This document shows positions 10,890-21,832 of a stretch of DNA of 64,000 nucleotides, piece after piece. The position numbers were made by a program, and so were the translations under genes. This DNA is from Rhodosporidiobolus odoratus. Taxonomy: Eukaryota; Basidiomycota; Microbotryomycetes; Sporidiobolales; Sporidiobolaceae. Position 1 is the first letter of the stretch; each line of letters begins with the position of its first letter. The stretch covers positions 310,001 to 374,000 of the forward strand of contig JAOANU010000007.1 in the NCBI GenBank assembly GCA_034387635.1. Direction: 5' to 3'. The notes beneath the pieces are model-generated. The model searched no databases, was not told where the DNA came from, and saw only the letters and a program-made list of their open reading frames with translations.

Positions 10890-13800
10890 ATGTCCTTCTC
10901 ATTCGGGCCCACACCCTCGACGGCCGCTCCGTCTTTCGGCGCCTCTTCCAGCAATCCCTTCGCCTTCACCTCATCTCTACCACCGCAACCACCGCAACCA
11001 CCCCAGAATGGCTCGACTACATTTGCAGAGCAACACACTAGACCTAGATTAACCCTCGACGAGTCTCGCTCCTTCATCACCCACTCGTACACCATCTGGG
11101 CTTCCCTTCAGGCAACTTGACCTCTCCCCTCTCCCCCTCCACCTCCCGCTAATGCTCCTACCCGTCTACAGAAAATCGTAGAAGAGTACGAAGCAAACGC
11201 ATTCGAGTCAGCCTTTGCTAGCGGATTCGGCCGAGCCAAAGGCCGCAACTTGGCCCCACCGCCGGAACAGGTCGCCTACTATGGCAGGGTGTGCGGCCTG
11301 TACCGGCAAGGTCTGGTAAAAGAGCTCGGAGCTATCAAGGTGCGCCTAGCCTCCTCTGTCTCGGGGCTCTTTCGCGTGGAGGCAGCGCCTCGTCGTTATT
11401 TCCTCGCTTAGCCTCGTTCTCTTCCTTTCTTCCCACGCAGGCTAACCCCAAAATCCCTCAAGCGGCAAAAGCCACATCTCTCCAGCATCACGCATCTATG
11501 CACAACATCCTCGCCCTCGCTCAGATCCTCTACTTCCCTGCCGACGGAACAGGAGAAGGCCTCGTCGGGGAAGAATTACTCGACTGGGTCAACACGGTCG
11601 ACCGCGGTTTGCCTCTCTTCTCCCCCGTGCCCTTGTATGCCTACTGAATCTCTACGGTCTGCAGCCCCTTCGGTCGAAGACGGCGCACACCTCTCTTCCC
11701 TCTCGACTCCGTGGGAAAGCCCCTCCTTCTTCCCTTACCTCGAACGCTGCATCCTTCGCGGGCATCTCACCTCCGCCTCCGCCCTCCTCTCCCTGCTCGC
11801 AACCTCCCACCCCTCGCCGTTCCTGCAGTCTCTCGCCCACCTCTTCGTCAACCTCCTCGACGCCTACCCCCGCTCGACGCATTTCCGCACCGAGAATGCC
11901 TTCAACTCTGCCCTTCGAAGTTGGAAGTCCACTTTGACGGAATCAACTCGCCGCTTCGAGGCTCTCGTCTCCTCCTCCTCCTCCTCCTCCTCCTCCTCCT
12001 CCTCCTCCTCCTCCTCCTCCTCCTCCTCCTCCTCCTCCTCCTCCTCCTCCTCCTCCTCCTCTTCTTCCTCCGACCCCCTCTCCCCCTCCGACCGATCCGA
12101 ATTCACTTCCAACCTGCAGCACCTCCTGTCCCTCCTCTCCGGCTCCCCATCTCACATCCTCTCCACCTCAGAAGATTGGCGCGAAGCCCTCTCCGCCTAC
12201 GGATTATGGGTCACCCCTTCATCCTTCAGGCGGGAAGATTTACCCTCGGTTCTGATAGACCAAGTGGGGAAGGAACATCCAGTGGATGGGACTTTGGTGG
12301 AAGAGGTGGCTATGGCCGAATTGATCAAGGGGGAGGTGGAAGGGGTTCTCAAGGCTTTGACGGGGGAATTTGGGTGGTTGGCCACTCATTTGGCCGACAT
12401 GCTTGCGCATTTACATTTGCCCGCGTTTGATGCACCGACCTCGGTGGATAGGTTACTCACAGAGGGGCAGCGTGAGAAAGAGGAGGGAGCGGGAGGGGAA
12501 GAGCGAAATGAAGGAGAAGAAGAAGGAGAGTTAGGGTTGAGGGAACACTTCCTCCTTGATTTTGCGGAGAGGATCGCGGATGCGGATGAAGGGTTGTGGA
12601 GGATTGCTTGTGAGTATTACGGGGCGTGTGGATTGACGGGGAGGAGGAAAGCTAGAATGTTGTTGTTGGGATTACCGCTCGAGGACGGAGGGGAAATGCA
12701 GAAGGAGAAAAATGGAGAGGGGGCAATGGAGGTCGAGCAAGAGGATGAGGCGGAGGCGGACAAGGAAGATGGGCAGGAAAGGCCGAAGAGGGTGGAAGAA
12801 GTCCTGGGGGTCTGCGCGGAACTAGGACTGGAACAGGAGATGGTTCAGATCTGCAAGGTTCGTCCCGCGTTTTCCTTTATTCGTCCCCTCCTCCGGTTCG
12901 AATGTCTCTATCGAGGGTACTTTCGTACCTGATTGACTGACGTGCTCCTGCGAACAGACTTACGCGGCTCAGCTCGTCGCGCAGAAGAAGTACGGGCAGG
13001 CTATTGCGTTTTCGGTCCGAGCGGGTGACGCGAGGAGGATTAACGAGATCGCGGATGCCATCTTTGAGGAGTATGTAGTCAATGGTGAGTCGCCACCTTT
13101 CGCCCCAGCTTGACTCGCCCCGGGGCGTGAACTGACCCGGAACGGTTTGATCGTTGATGCAGGTCAAGACGCTTTCGTCTCCAACGTCGACTCGATCCCC
13201 ACTTCCCTCCTCCGCCCTGTTCCCTCTCCTTCGTCACCTCCCTCACCTTCGGCCGATCACCATCCAGACCTGGACTTGGACCTCCCCCCGACTCCCTTCC
13301 CTCGCCTCACCTTCCTCGCCCGATACCGTGACTTCTTTGCGCTGTATGCAAGGGGAGAGCGACAGGCTGCTGCAGAGCTGCTGGTATTGCTGTTGACGAG
13401 TGGGGTGGCGCCGAAGGGGACTTGGGCGGTCTTGCTGGTCGATTCGCTTGGGGTACTGGAGAGTGCGTCTAGGGTCCCTCATACTCCGTCTCTCTCAAGC
13501 TGCCCCTGGCTATTGACGTCAGATGCGCGTGTAAGCTGATTGCTCAGGCTTTCTTCAAAACCGGTCTGCAGCTCAACCTCCCCTCCTCGCCTCCCCCCAA
13601 ACGTACGACCTCTTCCGCCTCCTCGAAGACCTGCTCGGCCCCGTCCTCGCCTTATCTCCACCTCGAGACGTTTTCGGCCATCTGAGCGCATTGGGACGAT
13701 TGTCGGAGGCGCGATCGAACGCAGCTGGAAAGGCAGGAGAGAGAGGGGAAGAGGAGAGGACGAGGGGAGCGGTCGAGAGATTGGAGGTTGTTCGAGGGGC

Positions 13801-13995
13801 ATTGGCTAGGTGCGTTTCTGCTGTTTGCTTTGCGCGGCTGGTATCCTTAGCGAGGCCACCGTCTTCCAGATACAAGTCACTGACGCTCTGACTTTCTCCT
13901 TCCTTTCCTCTCGCTTCTCATTCTTCCTCTGCACTGCCCGGGTCTTCTCGGATGCTCACCGCAGACACCTAGCGATTTGCTTCTGTGTGGAGTAG
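10890..13995 (+). CDS. NUP85: Nucleoporin Nup85 (Y-complex subunit)
   Basis: Spliced gene, ATG 10890 to TAG 13995. The first exon is phenylalanine-rich at the N-terminus (MSFSFGPTPS, SNPFAFTSSLPP). Later exons hold the helical Nup85 body: FESAFASGFGR, AYYGRVCGLYRQGLVKELGA, SLQHHASMHNILALAQILYF, EDWREALSAYGLWV, LREHFLLDFAERIADADE, EGLWRIACEYYGACG, TYAAQLVAQKKYGQAIAFSV, PQTYDLFRLLEDLLGPVL. This is the ACE1-type alpha-solenoid that binds Seh1 in the nuclear pore outer ring. The final intron joins ALA/RHLAICFCVE to the stop. A 34-serine run (see repeat) and a Glu-rich linker around 12480-12540 interrupt the solenoid. The frame around 13547 is fixed by the donor after GVLE and continues SFLQNRS. 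Confidence 0.88.
11970..12071 (+). repeat. TCC trinucleotide repeat coding a 34-serine tract in Nup85
   Basis: Thirty-four consecutive serine codons, nearly all TCC with TCT/TTC-phase interruptions only near the 3' end. The antisense strand reads as poly-Glu or poly-Gly in other frames, which explains artefactual open frames there. The tract lies between two helical segments, presumably as a flexible loop. Confidence 0.97.
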
Positions 13996-14258
13996 GCGTG
14001 TCGTGTATCGGGAACAAAGCTGTTGAAGCTCGTAGGGCGATTGCAGGAAGTCCAGGATGAAAAGAGAGGCTAGGGTGCGCTGAGGCAGCTGCCGATTCTG
14101 CTGGGCTTTTCCCACCTGTTGTATATGCTTCGGCAGGTAGCTGCTGGCTGTGGCACTTTTGTGTTCTTGAATTGTGACTATCCGGCGTGCCGCCCTCTCT
14201 TTCCCCCACTTCTCGCTCCGCTTCTCTCACTCTTCCCTCACACCCACTCAGCTACATC

Positions 14259-17200
14259 ATGCGTCGAATCAGTCGTTCTTCGTCTTCCAAGACCCTCGCA
14301 CGCCCTCTTCTCGCGGTGGCTCCGCGTTTGCTGCTGGCCTCCTTCGGCAAGGTCGATGTGGGGCCGACTCTCCAAACTTCTCCTTTCTCGACTTTGAGGC
14401 TCATCAATGGACTGACAGGTGCGGCCCTCCTTCTTATCGACTTTGTTTGCTATGCCGATATCATCCTGCCGCAGCAGGACTCGCGCCGAGCAAAATCGGC
14501 TTGCTCCCCACTTCAGCATCCTCAACTTCGCTTTCCCGTCTCTCGGATCCTCTGGCCCAACGACGTCTCGCTACTGTCGCGACTCACTCTCGTACTTCCG
14601 CGGTAGAAGAGAAGAAGCCCTTGTTTGATAAGATTCTCATCGCCAATCGGTACGTCCTCTTCCTTCCCCCTTTCAACCTTGCATACCCGTTCTTCTCTCA
14701 ATGTCCCGAATCGAAGAGCTGACCTTGCCCCGTCTTCCTCGCGTGTGACTCGCGCCAATGGATGCAGTGGTGAGATCGCTTGCCGAGTCATTCGGACCGC
14801 CAAGCGTTTGGGCGTCAAGACGGTTGCTGTGTTTTCCGAGGTGGACAGGGAGAGTCTACATGTCCGCTTGGTGCGTTTGCTTAGGCTTCTCTCTCGTGCT
14901 GTCTAGCTTTCTCCCCTCCCCAAGCGGGAAGACCAAAGACTCGATGTTCACCTGTCTCGAATGCTGATTATCTGCCTTTCCCTTCACACTTTCTCGCCCA
15001 ACCTCTCTCTCCCCTTCCTGCATCGCAACGTAACAGGCTGACGAAGCTTACTGTATCGGTCCCGCCCCCTCGTCCGAATCCTACCTCTGCAAAGAAAAGT
15101 ACCTAGACATCATCAAGAAGAGCGGCGCGCAGGCGGTTCACCCTGGTTATGGGTAGGTCCTCCCCCGCTACGCTTCCATCTCTTTACTGACTACTGACCG
15201 CCTGGTGATTTGATTCTGATTGCACGCTGGTGATCGGGCACCCAGGTTTCTGAGCGAGAATGCGGAGTTTGCAAAGATGCTCGAGCAGAATGGGGTGGTC
15301 TTCATCGGTCCTCCTGCCAGCGCTATCACTTCCATGGGCAGCAAAGCGTGCGTCGGGGCTCTCGACTCCTTCCCCCTGTCCCTCTCAAGCATGATGGCGC
15401 CAACTCGAAGTCGCTGACCGGGTTGTTGCAGGGAGAGCAAAGATATCATGCTCGCTGCCGGTGTGCCTTGCATTCCGGGGTGGCATCCTTCATCTTCGAC
15501 CGCTTCTGCCGGCGAGGACGTACAGTCGACGCCAGTTTTACAGGCCAGAGCAGACGAGATCGGTTATCCCGTATTGATCAAGGTGTGCTTTTTCCTCCTC
15601 CCGAAATCGCCCCACTACTGAATCCGCATGTCGATCCTGTCTCCCTGGAACGGTACGAGCAGGCGGTCTCAGGAGGCGGTGGGAAGGGTATGAAGATCGT
15701 CTCGAAGCGAGAGGAGTTTGCGGAGCAACTCGCCGCGGCCAAGAGGGAGAGTATGAAGCATTTTGCGGATGATGAAGTCCTCTTGGAGAGGTATATCACG
15801 AGACCGAGACGTACGGACCTTTCCCCTCCCCTTTCGCTGCTTCCCGCTGACTGACATGAACTCTGACCTATCGCGCCCCTTCGTCCCGCTTACAGATGTC
15901 GAGGTCCAGATTTTCAGCGACTCGCACGGGAACCACCTGTCCCTGTTTGAGCGTGACTGCTCCGTCCAACGTCGACACCAGAAGATTATCGAAGAAGCCC
16001 CCGCTCCGGGTTTGCCCCAGGAATTGAGGGAGAAGCTGTATGACAAGGCTAGGAAGGCGGCTGAGGCGGTGGGGTACAGAGGTGCTGGGACGGTCGAGTT
16101 TATCCTCAACGCGGAGAATGAGGCGGAGTTCTTCTTTTGCGAGATGAACGTTCGGTTGCAGGTTGAGGTGCGTCGACGTCCTTCGTCTGCACTGCTACAT
16201 TTCCAGACGGACTGACTCGTCTCTGTTTGCAGCACCCCGTGACGGAAGCGGTCACCGGCGTCGATCTCGTTGAGTGGCAGCTTGAGGTTGCGGCTGGAAA
16301 CCCCATCCCGCTCAAGCAAGAAGAAATTACCTGTGCCGGCCACGCTTTCGAATGCCGAATCTACGCTGAGTCGCCTCGCAAGTACGTACTCTCGATTCAA
16401 ATTCCCGCAAAGCATCGCTGACCCCGTTGCTTGGACCATGTAGCGGCTTCCTCCCTGACGCTGGCACAATCCTGCACCATCGCCCGCCTGCAGCCTCTTC
16501 CGCCGTCCGTATCGAAACCGGTCTACGAGCGAGCGGCGACGAAATCTCAGTCTTTTACGACCCGCTGATCAGCAAGCTCATTGTCTCTGGTCGGGACCGA
16601 CACGAAGCCCTACGAGCGTTGAGGAAAGCGCTTGGGGAGTATCAGATTGTCGGGCTGTCGACGAATTTGGAATTTCTGGGAAAACTCGCGGCGAATGAGG
16701 CTTTCATTGCGGGCGAAGTGGAGACGGGGTTCATTACTGTGGGTCTTTCCCCTAGATCCTTTCGCCGGCGTTGAGACGGTACTTAGTTTTGCGGTCTCGG
16801 ACTTGCAGAAACACCACGACGAACTTTTCCCGCCCCTTCCCTCTGCTTCGCCCACAACTCTCGCATCCGCCGCACTCTTCCTTTCTCAGCGTGATCGATC
16901 GCACTTCTCGTCCCTCGGCTATCAGTCTGCCTGGACCGACACGTCGCTCGCCGGGTTCAGGCTCGGAGGCGTGGAAACCAATCGATACTGGAAGGAGTAT
17001 GAGCTAGGTGCCAAAGACGAGGAAGAGACAGTACAGGTCAAGGTTGCGCCGGTGCGAGGAGGCACAGGAGGGGCGTTTGACGTTGCCGTCTCTTCCACCT
17101 CGTCCGCAAGCGGCCAAGAGACCGCTTTCCTCCCCTCCGTCTCTCCCTCTTTCACGCCCCCATCCGCTATATCGCCTCACCTAACGAGCCTTTCGACGGC

Positions 17201-17790
17201 GCTCGACTCGCAACTTTCCACTGTCTCGATCATCTCCTCCCCGCCTCCCGCTGCTCCTCTTTCTGCGGAACCTCAAGCAGAGTTGCTACACGTATTTGAC
17301 TCGGCGAGTGGGTTTGCGGGACAGGTGGAAGTGAAGCCGCCGGCGTGGATGAGTAAAGTTGGGACGGCGGCGAAGGCGGAGGGGAAGACGGGGGGGAAAG
17401 CTGGAGGGGCAAAGGCGCCGATGCGTATGTCCCTCGTCTACATTCTCCCGACGGCCACTGCGAATTTCGTCCGTCAATGCTGATCAATGCTATCTTTTGC
17501 AGCATGCAAGATTGTCCAGGTCTTCGTCAAGGAGGGTGACATCGTCGAGGCTGGAGCGCCGCTTGTGGCTGTCGAAGCCATGAAGACAGTACGATGCTTC
17601 TTGCGCCTCTTTCTCCTCTCGCTTCATACTTACCAAAGTCTGCGCACCTGCGCAGGAGCACACCCTTCGAGCAACCACCGCCGGCACCGTCTCGAAACTG
17701 ACGGCGAAAGAAGGTGATTTGGTTCCCGAGGGCAAGGTGTTGGTCGAGTTCGCCGTGGAGGCCAGTACCGTCGAGAGTACCGAAGTATGA
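14259..17790 (+). CDS. MCCA: Methylcrotonoyl-CoA carboxylase alpha (biotin) subunit, mitochondrial
   Basis: About a dozen exons. The N-terminus ([20 protein letters not shown]) is a good mitochondrial presequence. Biotin carboxylase follows: [23 protein letters not shown] (intron 14650-14767 splits it), [28 protein letters not shown], the ATP-grasp loop [42 protein letters not shown], and [21 protein letters not shown] middle BT-like region follows, then the biotinyl domain with VEAMKT (lysine acceptor) and [13 protein letters not shown] single chain carrying BC, BT and BCCP without a carboxyltransferase is the alpha-subunit layout of MCC or PCC; MCC is preferred because fungi generally use the methylcitrate route for propionyl-CoA. 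It acts in leucine breakdown in the matrix. The beta subunit is not in the window. The usual AMKM motif is AMKT here. Confidence 0.9.
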
Positions 17791-18152
17791 GCAGAGGGAA
17801 CGAGGCGGCTACTTGAATAGCTGCCGTAACGAGTCGATTCTTGCAGTTCGTTGAATTGGCGAACCTTCTCAGTCTGGATTCGGTCTTGTGGATGTGACTT
17901 CTTCCGGTGCTCGCATGGGATTGAGAGTACCTCCGCTGACTTGGACTTCAAGGTAGTAATAAACATCTGGAAACAGCTGATCTATCGCCAGTTGAGGACT
18001 AGAATGGACCAACCAAGTCTCCACCAAGCGCTCGCTCCCTTTCTCTCTTTTCTCTCACACGCCTTCTGCCTCGCCCCTCTAGTGTTTCATCGTGTGTAAA
18101 ACCACTGGCCACTGGCAGTTCGCAGCGGACGGACAGCTTACAGCTTACCGCC
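17791..18152. other. Intergenic, no feature seen
   Basis: About 360 bases after the MCCA stop. It ends with a short AT-richer stretch and the leader of the disrupted membrane gene. Nothing coding could be supported. Confidence 0.4.
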
Positions 18153-18971
18153 ATGCGTACCGGCGCTGTCACGACGGTAGCCAATTCCGCCACGCAGCTT
18201 CCCGTTACCGCCCTCGTCCGCCACCTCAGTCAGCCCAAGCACCTGGCTGACAGTATCGCCGTCGGCGTAGCGTGACAAGTGGGATGGTCAAAGGGTTTGA
18301 TCCCGTTGTTTTTTGGGGCAGCCGGCATGGCCTATTACCTAATCTTCATCTGCTGGTTTTCCTGGTTGGCGTCAGATGCAGGCTGCGGCTGGAAGTGGTG
18401 CTGGGATGAGGCGCATTCGTGGATCAGCCAGACGGTGCTCGCCGCAATCTCAAGGCTGGTAGATCTCGTCCTTCTTCGGCCCCTCTACGATGTTGTCTGG
18501 CTCGCCGGATGGGGTATCTTCGTCGTCGCCCACGGATGTATGATCTACGTTGTCTCCATTCCCGTCCTGCAGCTCTGATCGTCCTGCTCGATCCGCTAGT
18601 GGCGCCTCTCCTCTCTCTTCACCTTCCTCGAGCCCGAGTCTGTCGGCGCCCGCTTCATTGACTACACCTTCCTGCCCGGCATCATCCAGTTCCTCACCTT
18701 TCTCTTCTCTCCATCGTGCGTCCCTCTTCTCCTCCGCGCCCTGAGCGTCCTTTACGGCAATGCCATACTCCTCACTTTCCTTGACATGTCGTGCCCCCTC
18801 CTGCTCATCGCTGTCGTCGCGAAAGCCGAGCGCGCCATCTCGCCTCTAAGAAGACTCAAGAAAAAAGGGACGTCGGTCAACAGACTCCTTTGCACGCAGG
18901 AGATCAAGGTCGAAGTACTAGAAAAGGAAATTGCGATGTTGGAGGCCAAGATGGAGACTCTGCGCGTTTGA
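18153..18971 (+). pseudogene. Multi-pass membrane protein with C-terminal coiled coil, apparently disrupted (copy A)
   Basis: The ATG at 18153 opens a frame ending in a TGA at 18273-18275, yet the same frame continues at once with hydrophobic coding-like sequence: GLIPLFFGAAGMAYYLIFIC, then DEAHSWISQTVLAAISRLVD and DVVWLAGWGIFVVAHG. A probable intron (GTATGA donor near 18538, CAG near 18573) joins to LIVLLDPLVAPLLS. The frame then must shift by one base inside a CT-rich run around 18605-18618 to reach LFTFLEPESVGARFIDYTFL, PGIIQFLTFLFSPS, LYGNAILLTFLDMS, and a charged helix QEIKVEVLEKEIAMLEAKME to TGA 18969-18971. Several hydrophobic helices plus a terminal coiled coil are visible. A second, more decayed copy lies at about 35.2-35.6 kb and supports this frame chain. 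No family recognised. An internal start at the ATG 18327 and unrecognised splicing are alternatives. Confidence 0.55.
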
Positions 18972-19589
18972 GTTCCACGATGCAGGTCCGCGCAGTCCCT
19001 TCTCTGTCCGAATAGGGGATAGCTGAGACCTCTCCGTTGGCCTCACGGGTCCATCTCGCAATCTTCCGCCCTCAACCCGTTTTTCGTCTTCCTTGAATTC
19101 ACACCTTTCGCCCACTTCCTTCCGATCTACTCCAAGCTTCTTTGATTAGTGACCCGTCCATTTGTTCCTTCTCGTAGCTCCCCATATGCATGCTAGCTTT
19201 GCCAGTACTGCCTTACACCGTAAGAGCCTAATTTCGCGATTCAGCAAGGGTCAAAAGTGCTGAAAACGACCCCACCCATATTCCTGAGTCCCTTTGGTAG
19301 ACACATGTCAGGGAGCGACGGGAAGACTGGCAATGGTTCGTCGCAAGCCTTGCTGTCATTCCTAGCTTGTGCACTACATACAAGACAAGTGACACCTCAG
19401 TTGAGAAGGTCATAGGCCCCGATTTGGTGACACTTGTTTTCTAACCTGTGGCCAGCAGCAGATATACGCAGAAACAAGCGTTTCATGATGCAAGGGCATG
19501 GATCGAGCGATCTGTAGTCACAATCCGGTATAAGTGACTCGGGAGAATGAGCTAAAGTGAATCAAGATTGCCTCCTCCTTTTCTGTCTT
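18972..19589. other. Intergenic, no feature seen
   Basis: About 620 bases between the disrupted membrane gene and the stop of the next minus-strand gene. It is more AT-rich than the flanking genes and has no convincing open frame on either strand. It probably holds two 3' UTRs. Confidence 0.4.
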
Positions 19590-21129
19590 TCAATCCTCCA
19601 GCAAGTCGTCCACATCCCGCCCGCACGCCTCCAGTCGCCGCTTAGCCTCGTAGCACCTGAGAATAGTAGCCACCTTCCTGAGCGCCCACGCGTTAGATAC
19701 GCTACCCTTGCCTCGGATAGGCTTGCGGGTGTAAGTCTTGCGGAGGCTCTTAAGGTCGACGACGGCGACTAGAGGGGGGTCGAGATCGTCCTGGTGTTGG
19801 TCGGGCATCGCCACGCCCCAGAGGTCAACGACGCTGGGACAGGTAGGGGGAAGGGAGGAGAGGACCGCATCGAGGCAAGCGGGACGAGATCGCATTGAGG
19901 TGCCCTTGAACCGACGACGAGGTGGTTGGCCCTCCATAGCGCTTGTCGCTCGAGCTGGAAGAGCACGGGAGCGGAGTGAGGAGTCCGAAGCGTTCTGGAG
20001 CAATGGGCATGTCGACAGGACTGTCGAGGCTGACGGTGCACAACGGTGGGCTGGGAGGGTCGTACTGCCGATGGAAGCGCCCTTAACCTCTCTAACCTCC
20101 TCCTCCTCAATCTTCGCCGCTGATGCGAGCTGGGTGCTGCGCTGTTGACTAAAGGAGCTCTTCGAGCTCTCGGTTTCGGCACCGAAGCGAGCAGGATGCA
20201 CTCGCACTAAGGTGCTCTTCGAACGTTGACGCGGAGAGGACATTGTCGGCGCACGATGAGAATCCTCAGGTATGTGGGGGCTCTGAACGGCCAAGAGGGG
20301 CGAGACGCCACGGCGCCTGGTAGGATTTGAGGCTGTACGGAGACGAGGCACACGTGGGGCGCCGACGGCGCTGTATTTGTGCAGAGGGAGCGGTGCGGGG
20401 TCGACTGCCGCCGCAGTGCTAGGTCCTGATGCCTCGATGGCTGTGGCCCCTGCTGGAGGAGGCGGCAGCGAGGCAATGACCTGGTCGAGAAGGGCGGGAC
20501 GGGAGCGCATCGAGGCTTCCTTGAGGCTGCGACGGGGCGGCAGCGAGGCGACTGCATTGCCACCTTGGACGGAGTGGGAAGACCTGGATATCGTTGCGAC
20601 AAGCGGTGCGATGGTGATGGCTGGATCAGAGGCAGGAGAGGAGGCGACGGAGCGGACGCGACTTTCCGAAGGTGACTTTACGGGGACGCTCGGTGGTTGC
20701 GAGGCGGCGGGAGCGATGCTAATGCTCTCCGAAAGCTGGGCGAGGGCGGTCGAGTTAAAGGTCAAGGGCGGAAGGACTGGAGCGGTGCCGAAAATGAGCT
20801 TGGAGGGAAGGGAAGAGAGACTGTTCCGCCCGAGGGTAGAGGTGGGGCTGTTGGAAGCAGACGGGCTTTTGCTGACTCGCTGGAAGGGAGTAGAGATGAC
20901 TAGCTGTGTGCCCAAATACCGTAGCTTCAGCTTGCTGGCAGCGGCGAGAATCAAGGGTGGAAACTGCGGGACGGGTAAAACCTACCGGCTTGTTGACTGG
21001 TTTGGTCGGCTTGAACGCGCGCTTGATCTTCTCGAGTAAGCCTTGTGGCTTGGAGAGCTCTGGCGGAGATATCGAGGTGGTTGAGGAACAAGATGGCTTC
21101 GAAGGCGTCGAAGGAAAAATGCGTTTCAT
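19590..21129 (-). CDS. Unrecognised basic, Ser/Pro-rich protein with a duplicated 24-residue motif
   Basis: One long exon ends at 19590 and an upstream exon starts at ATG 21129 (MKRIFPSTPSKPSCSSTTSI). A junction between them is needed near 20940-20990; the best-looking option is a GTAGGT donor with a CACAG acceptor that keeps frame, but it is not certain. The protein is disordered-looking and rich in Ser, Pro, Arg. Two copies of one motif stand out, at about 20470-20540 and 19845-19920: RRSLKEASMRSRPALLD followed by QVIASLPP, and RRRFKGTSMRSRPACLD followed by AVLSSLPP. A third fragment, RQRSKSTLVRVHPARF (about 20180-20230), resembles its first half. The C-terminus is helical and charged (LRCYEAKRRLEACGRDVDD). 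Regularly spaced basic-Ser motifs suggest phosphorylated docking sites; that is inference. No family recognised. Confidence 0.6.
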
Positions 21130-21832
21130 CTCGCTGGCGGATATCAGACTAGAGCGTGAATGTCTCGGTAAGGCGATAGCAAAAAGAGAGCCACAGAGCA
21201 ACGCGAGCTGCTCTTACAGGACTCTGCAGGTTGGTTGACTTGTTCATGCTGCTCGCTGACCTTTTTCCGCTGGTGGTCCCGATCGCAATTCTTGTCAGGC
21301 AAAGCTCGGAACAGCTAAGCAAAAGCGGTCCAGATTGCTTCAGGCTTCAGGAGCTCTCGGTCAGTCGAGATTGCCAGACGTTGCCAGAATCCGGTGGTCG
21401 GCGGAGTAATCCGAGAATTTCGCTTTTGGCCGACTTGGTTCTCGCGTCTGCGACGAGCACGCCTGCGTTCCTCTTCGCTTGAAGCCTTCTCTCACGTCCG
21501 GTTCCATACCTTGCCATGCCGACGTGGTCCCGCAGCGATCGAACCGAAGCAGCGCACAGACTATTCGAGAGCCTTCCCTCTGTCCCTCCTCCCGATTCTC
21601 CCGCCAACCCAACCGTCTCGCCTGCCTCGGACGCTAGCCACTGCTTCGAGGACTCTGCATGACTCACCCGGCTGATCGAGGCGGCGCAGAACGCGCATTC
21701 CGTCTTCATAGGCCGTAGTGGAAGCGCGTTGAAATATGTTCCTCGGGCCCTTGCCCATCCTCCGGCACTATCGCTACATTGGGTATGAGTCACCACCGGT
21801 GTATCGATGTCGAACAAGCTGTCTATGCCGCC
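21130..21832. other. Intergenic, one unsupported open frame
   Basis: About 700 bases between two minus-strand genes. A minus-strand frame from roughly 21815 to 21347 stays open and is Cys/Ser/Arg-rich, but it begins at a TTG, has an internal ATG only about 36 codons in, and shows no recognisable domain. I treat the interval as the promoter of the 19590-21129 gene plus the 3' UTR of its neighbour. Confidence 0.35.

Noticed and set aside
11864..12112. Minus-strand frame with a poly-glutamate run, and another with poly-glycine, opposite NUP85
   Set aside because: They are antisense readings of the TCC repeat in the Nup85 exon; flanking sequence shows no coding character.
20960..20985. A 22-base intron (GTAGGT to CCCGCAG) joining the two exons of the 19590-21129 gene
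   Set aside because: Frame-compatible but far too short for a spliceosomal intron; the longer CACAG option is preferred.
20377..21039. 220-codon plus-strand frame opposite the duplicated-motif protein
   Set aside because: Gly/Glu/Arg composition is the antisense image of the Ser/Pro/Ala coding strand; the minus strand has the repeated motif.
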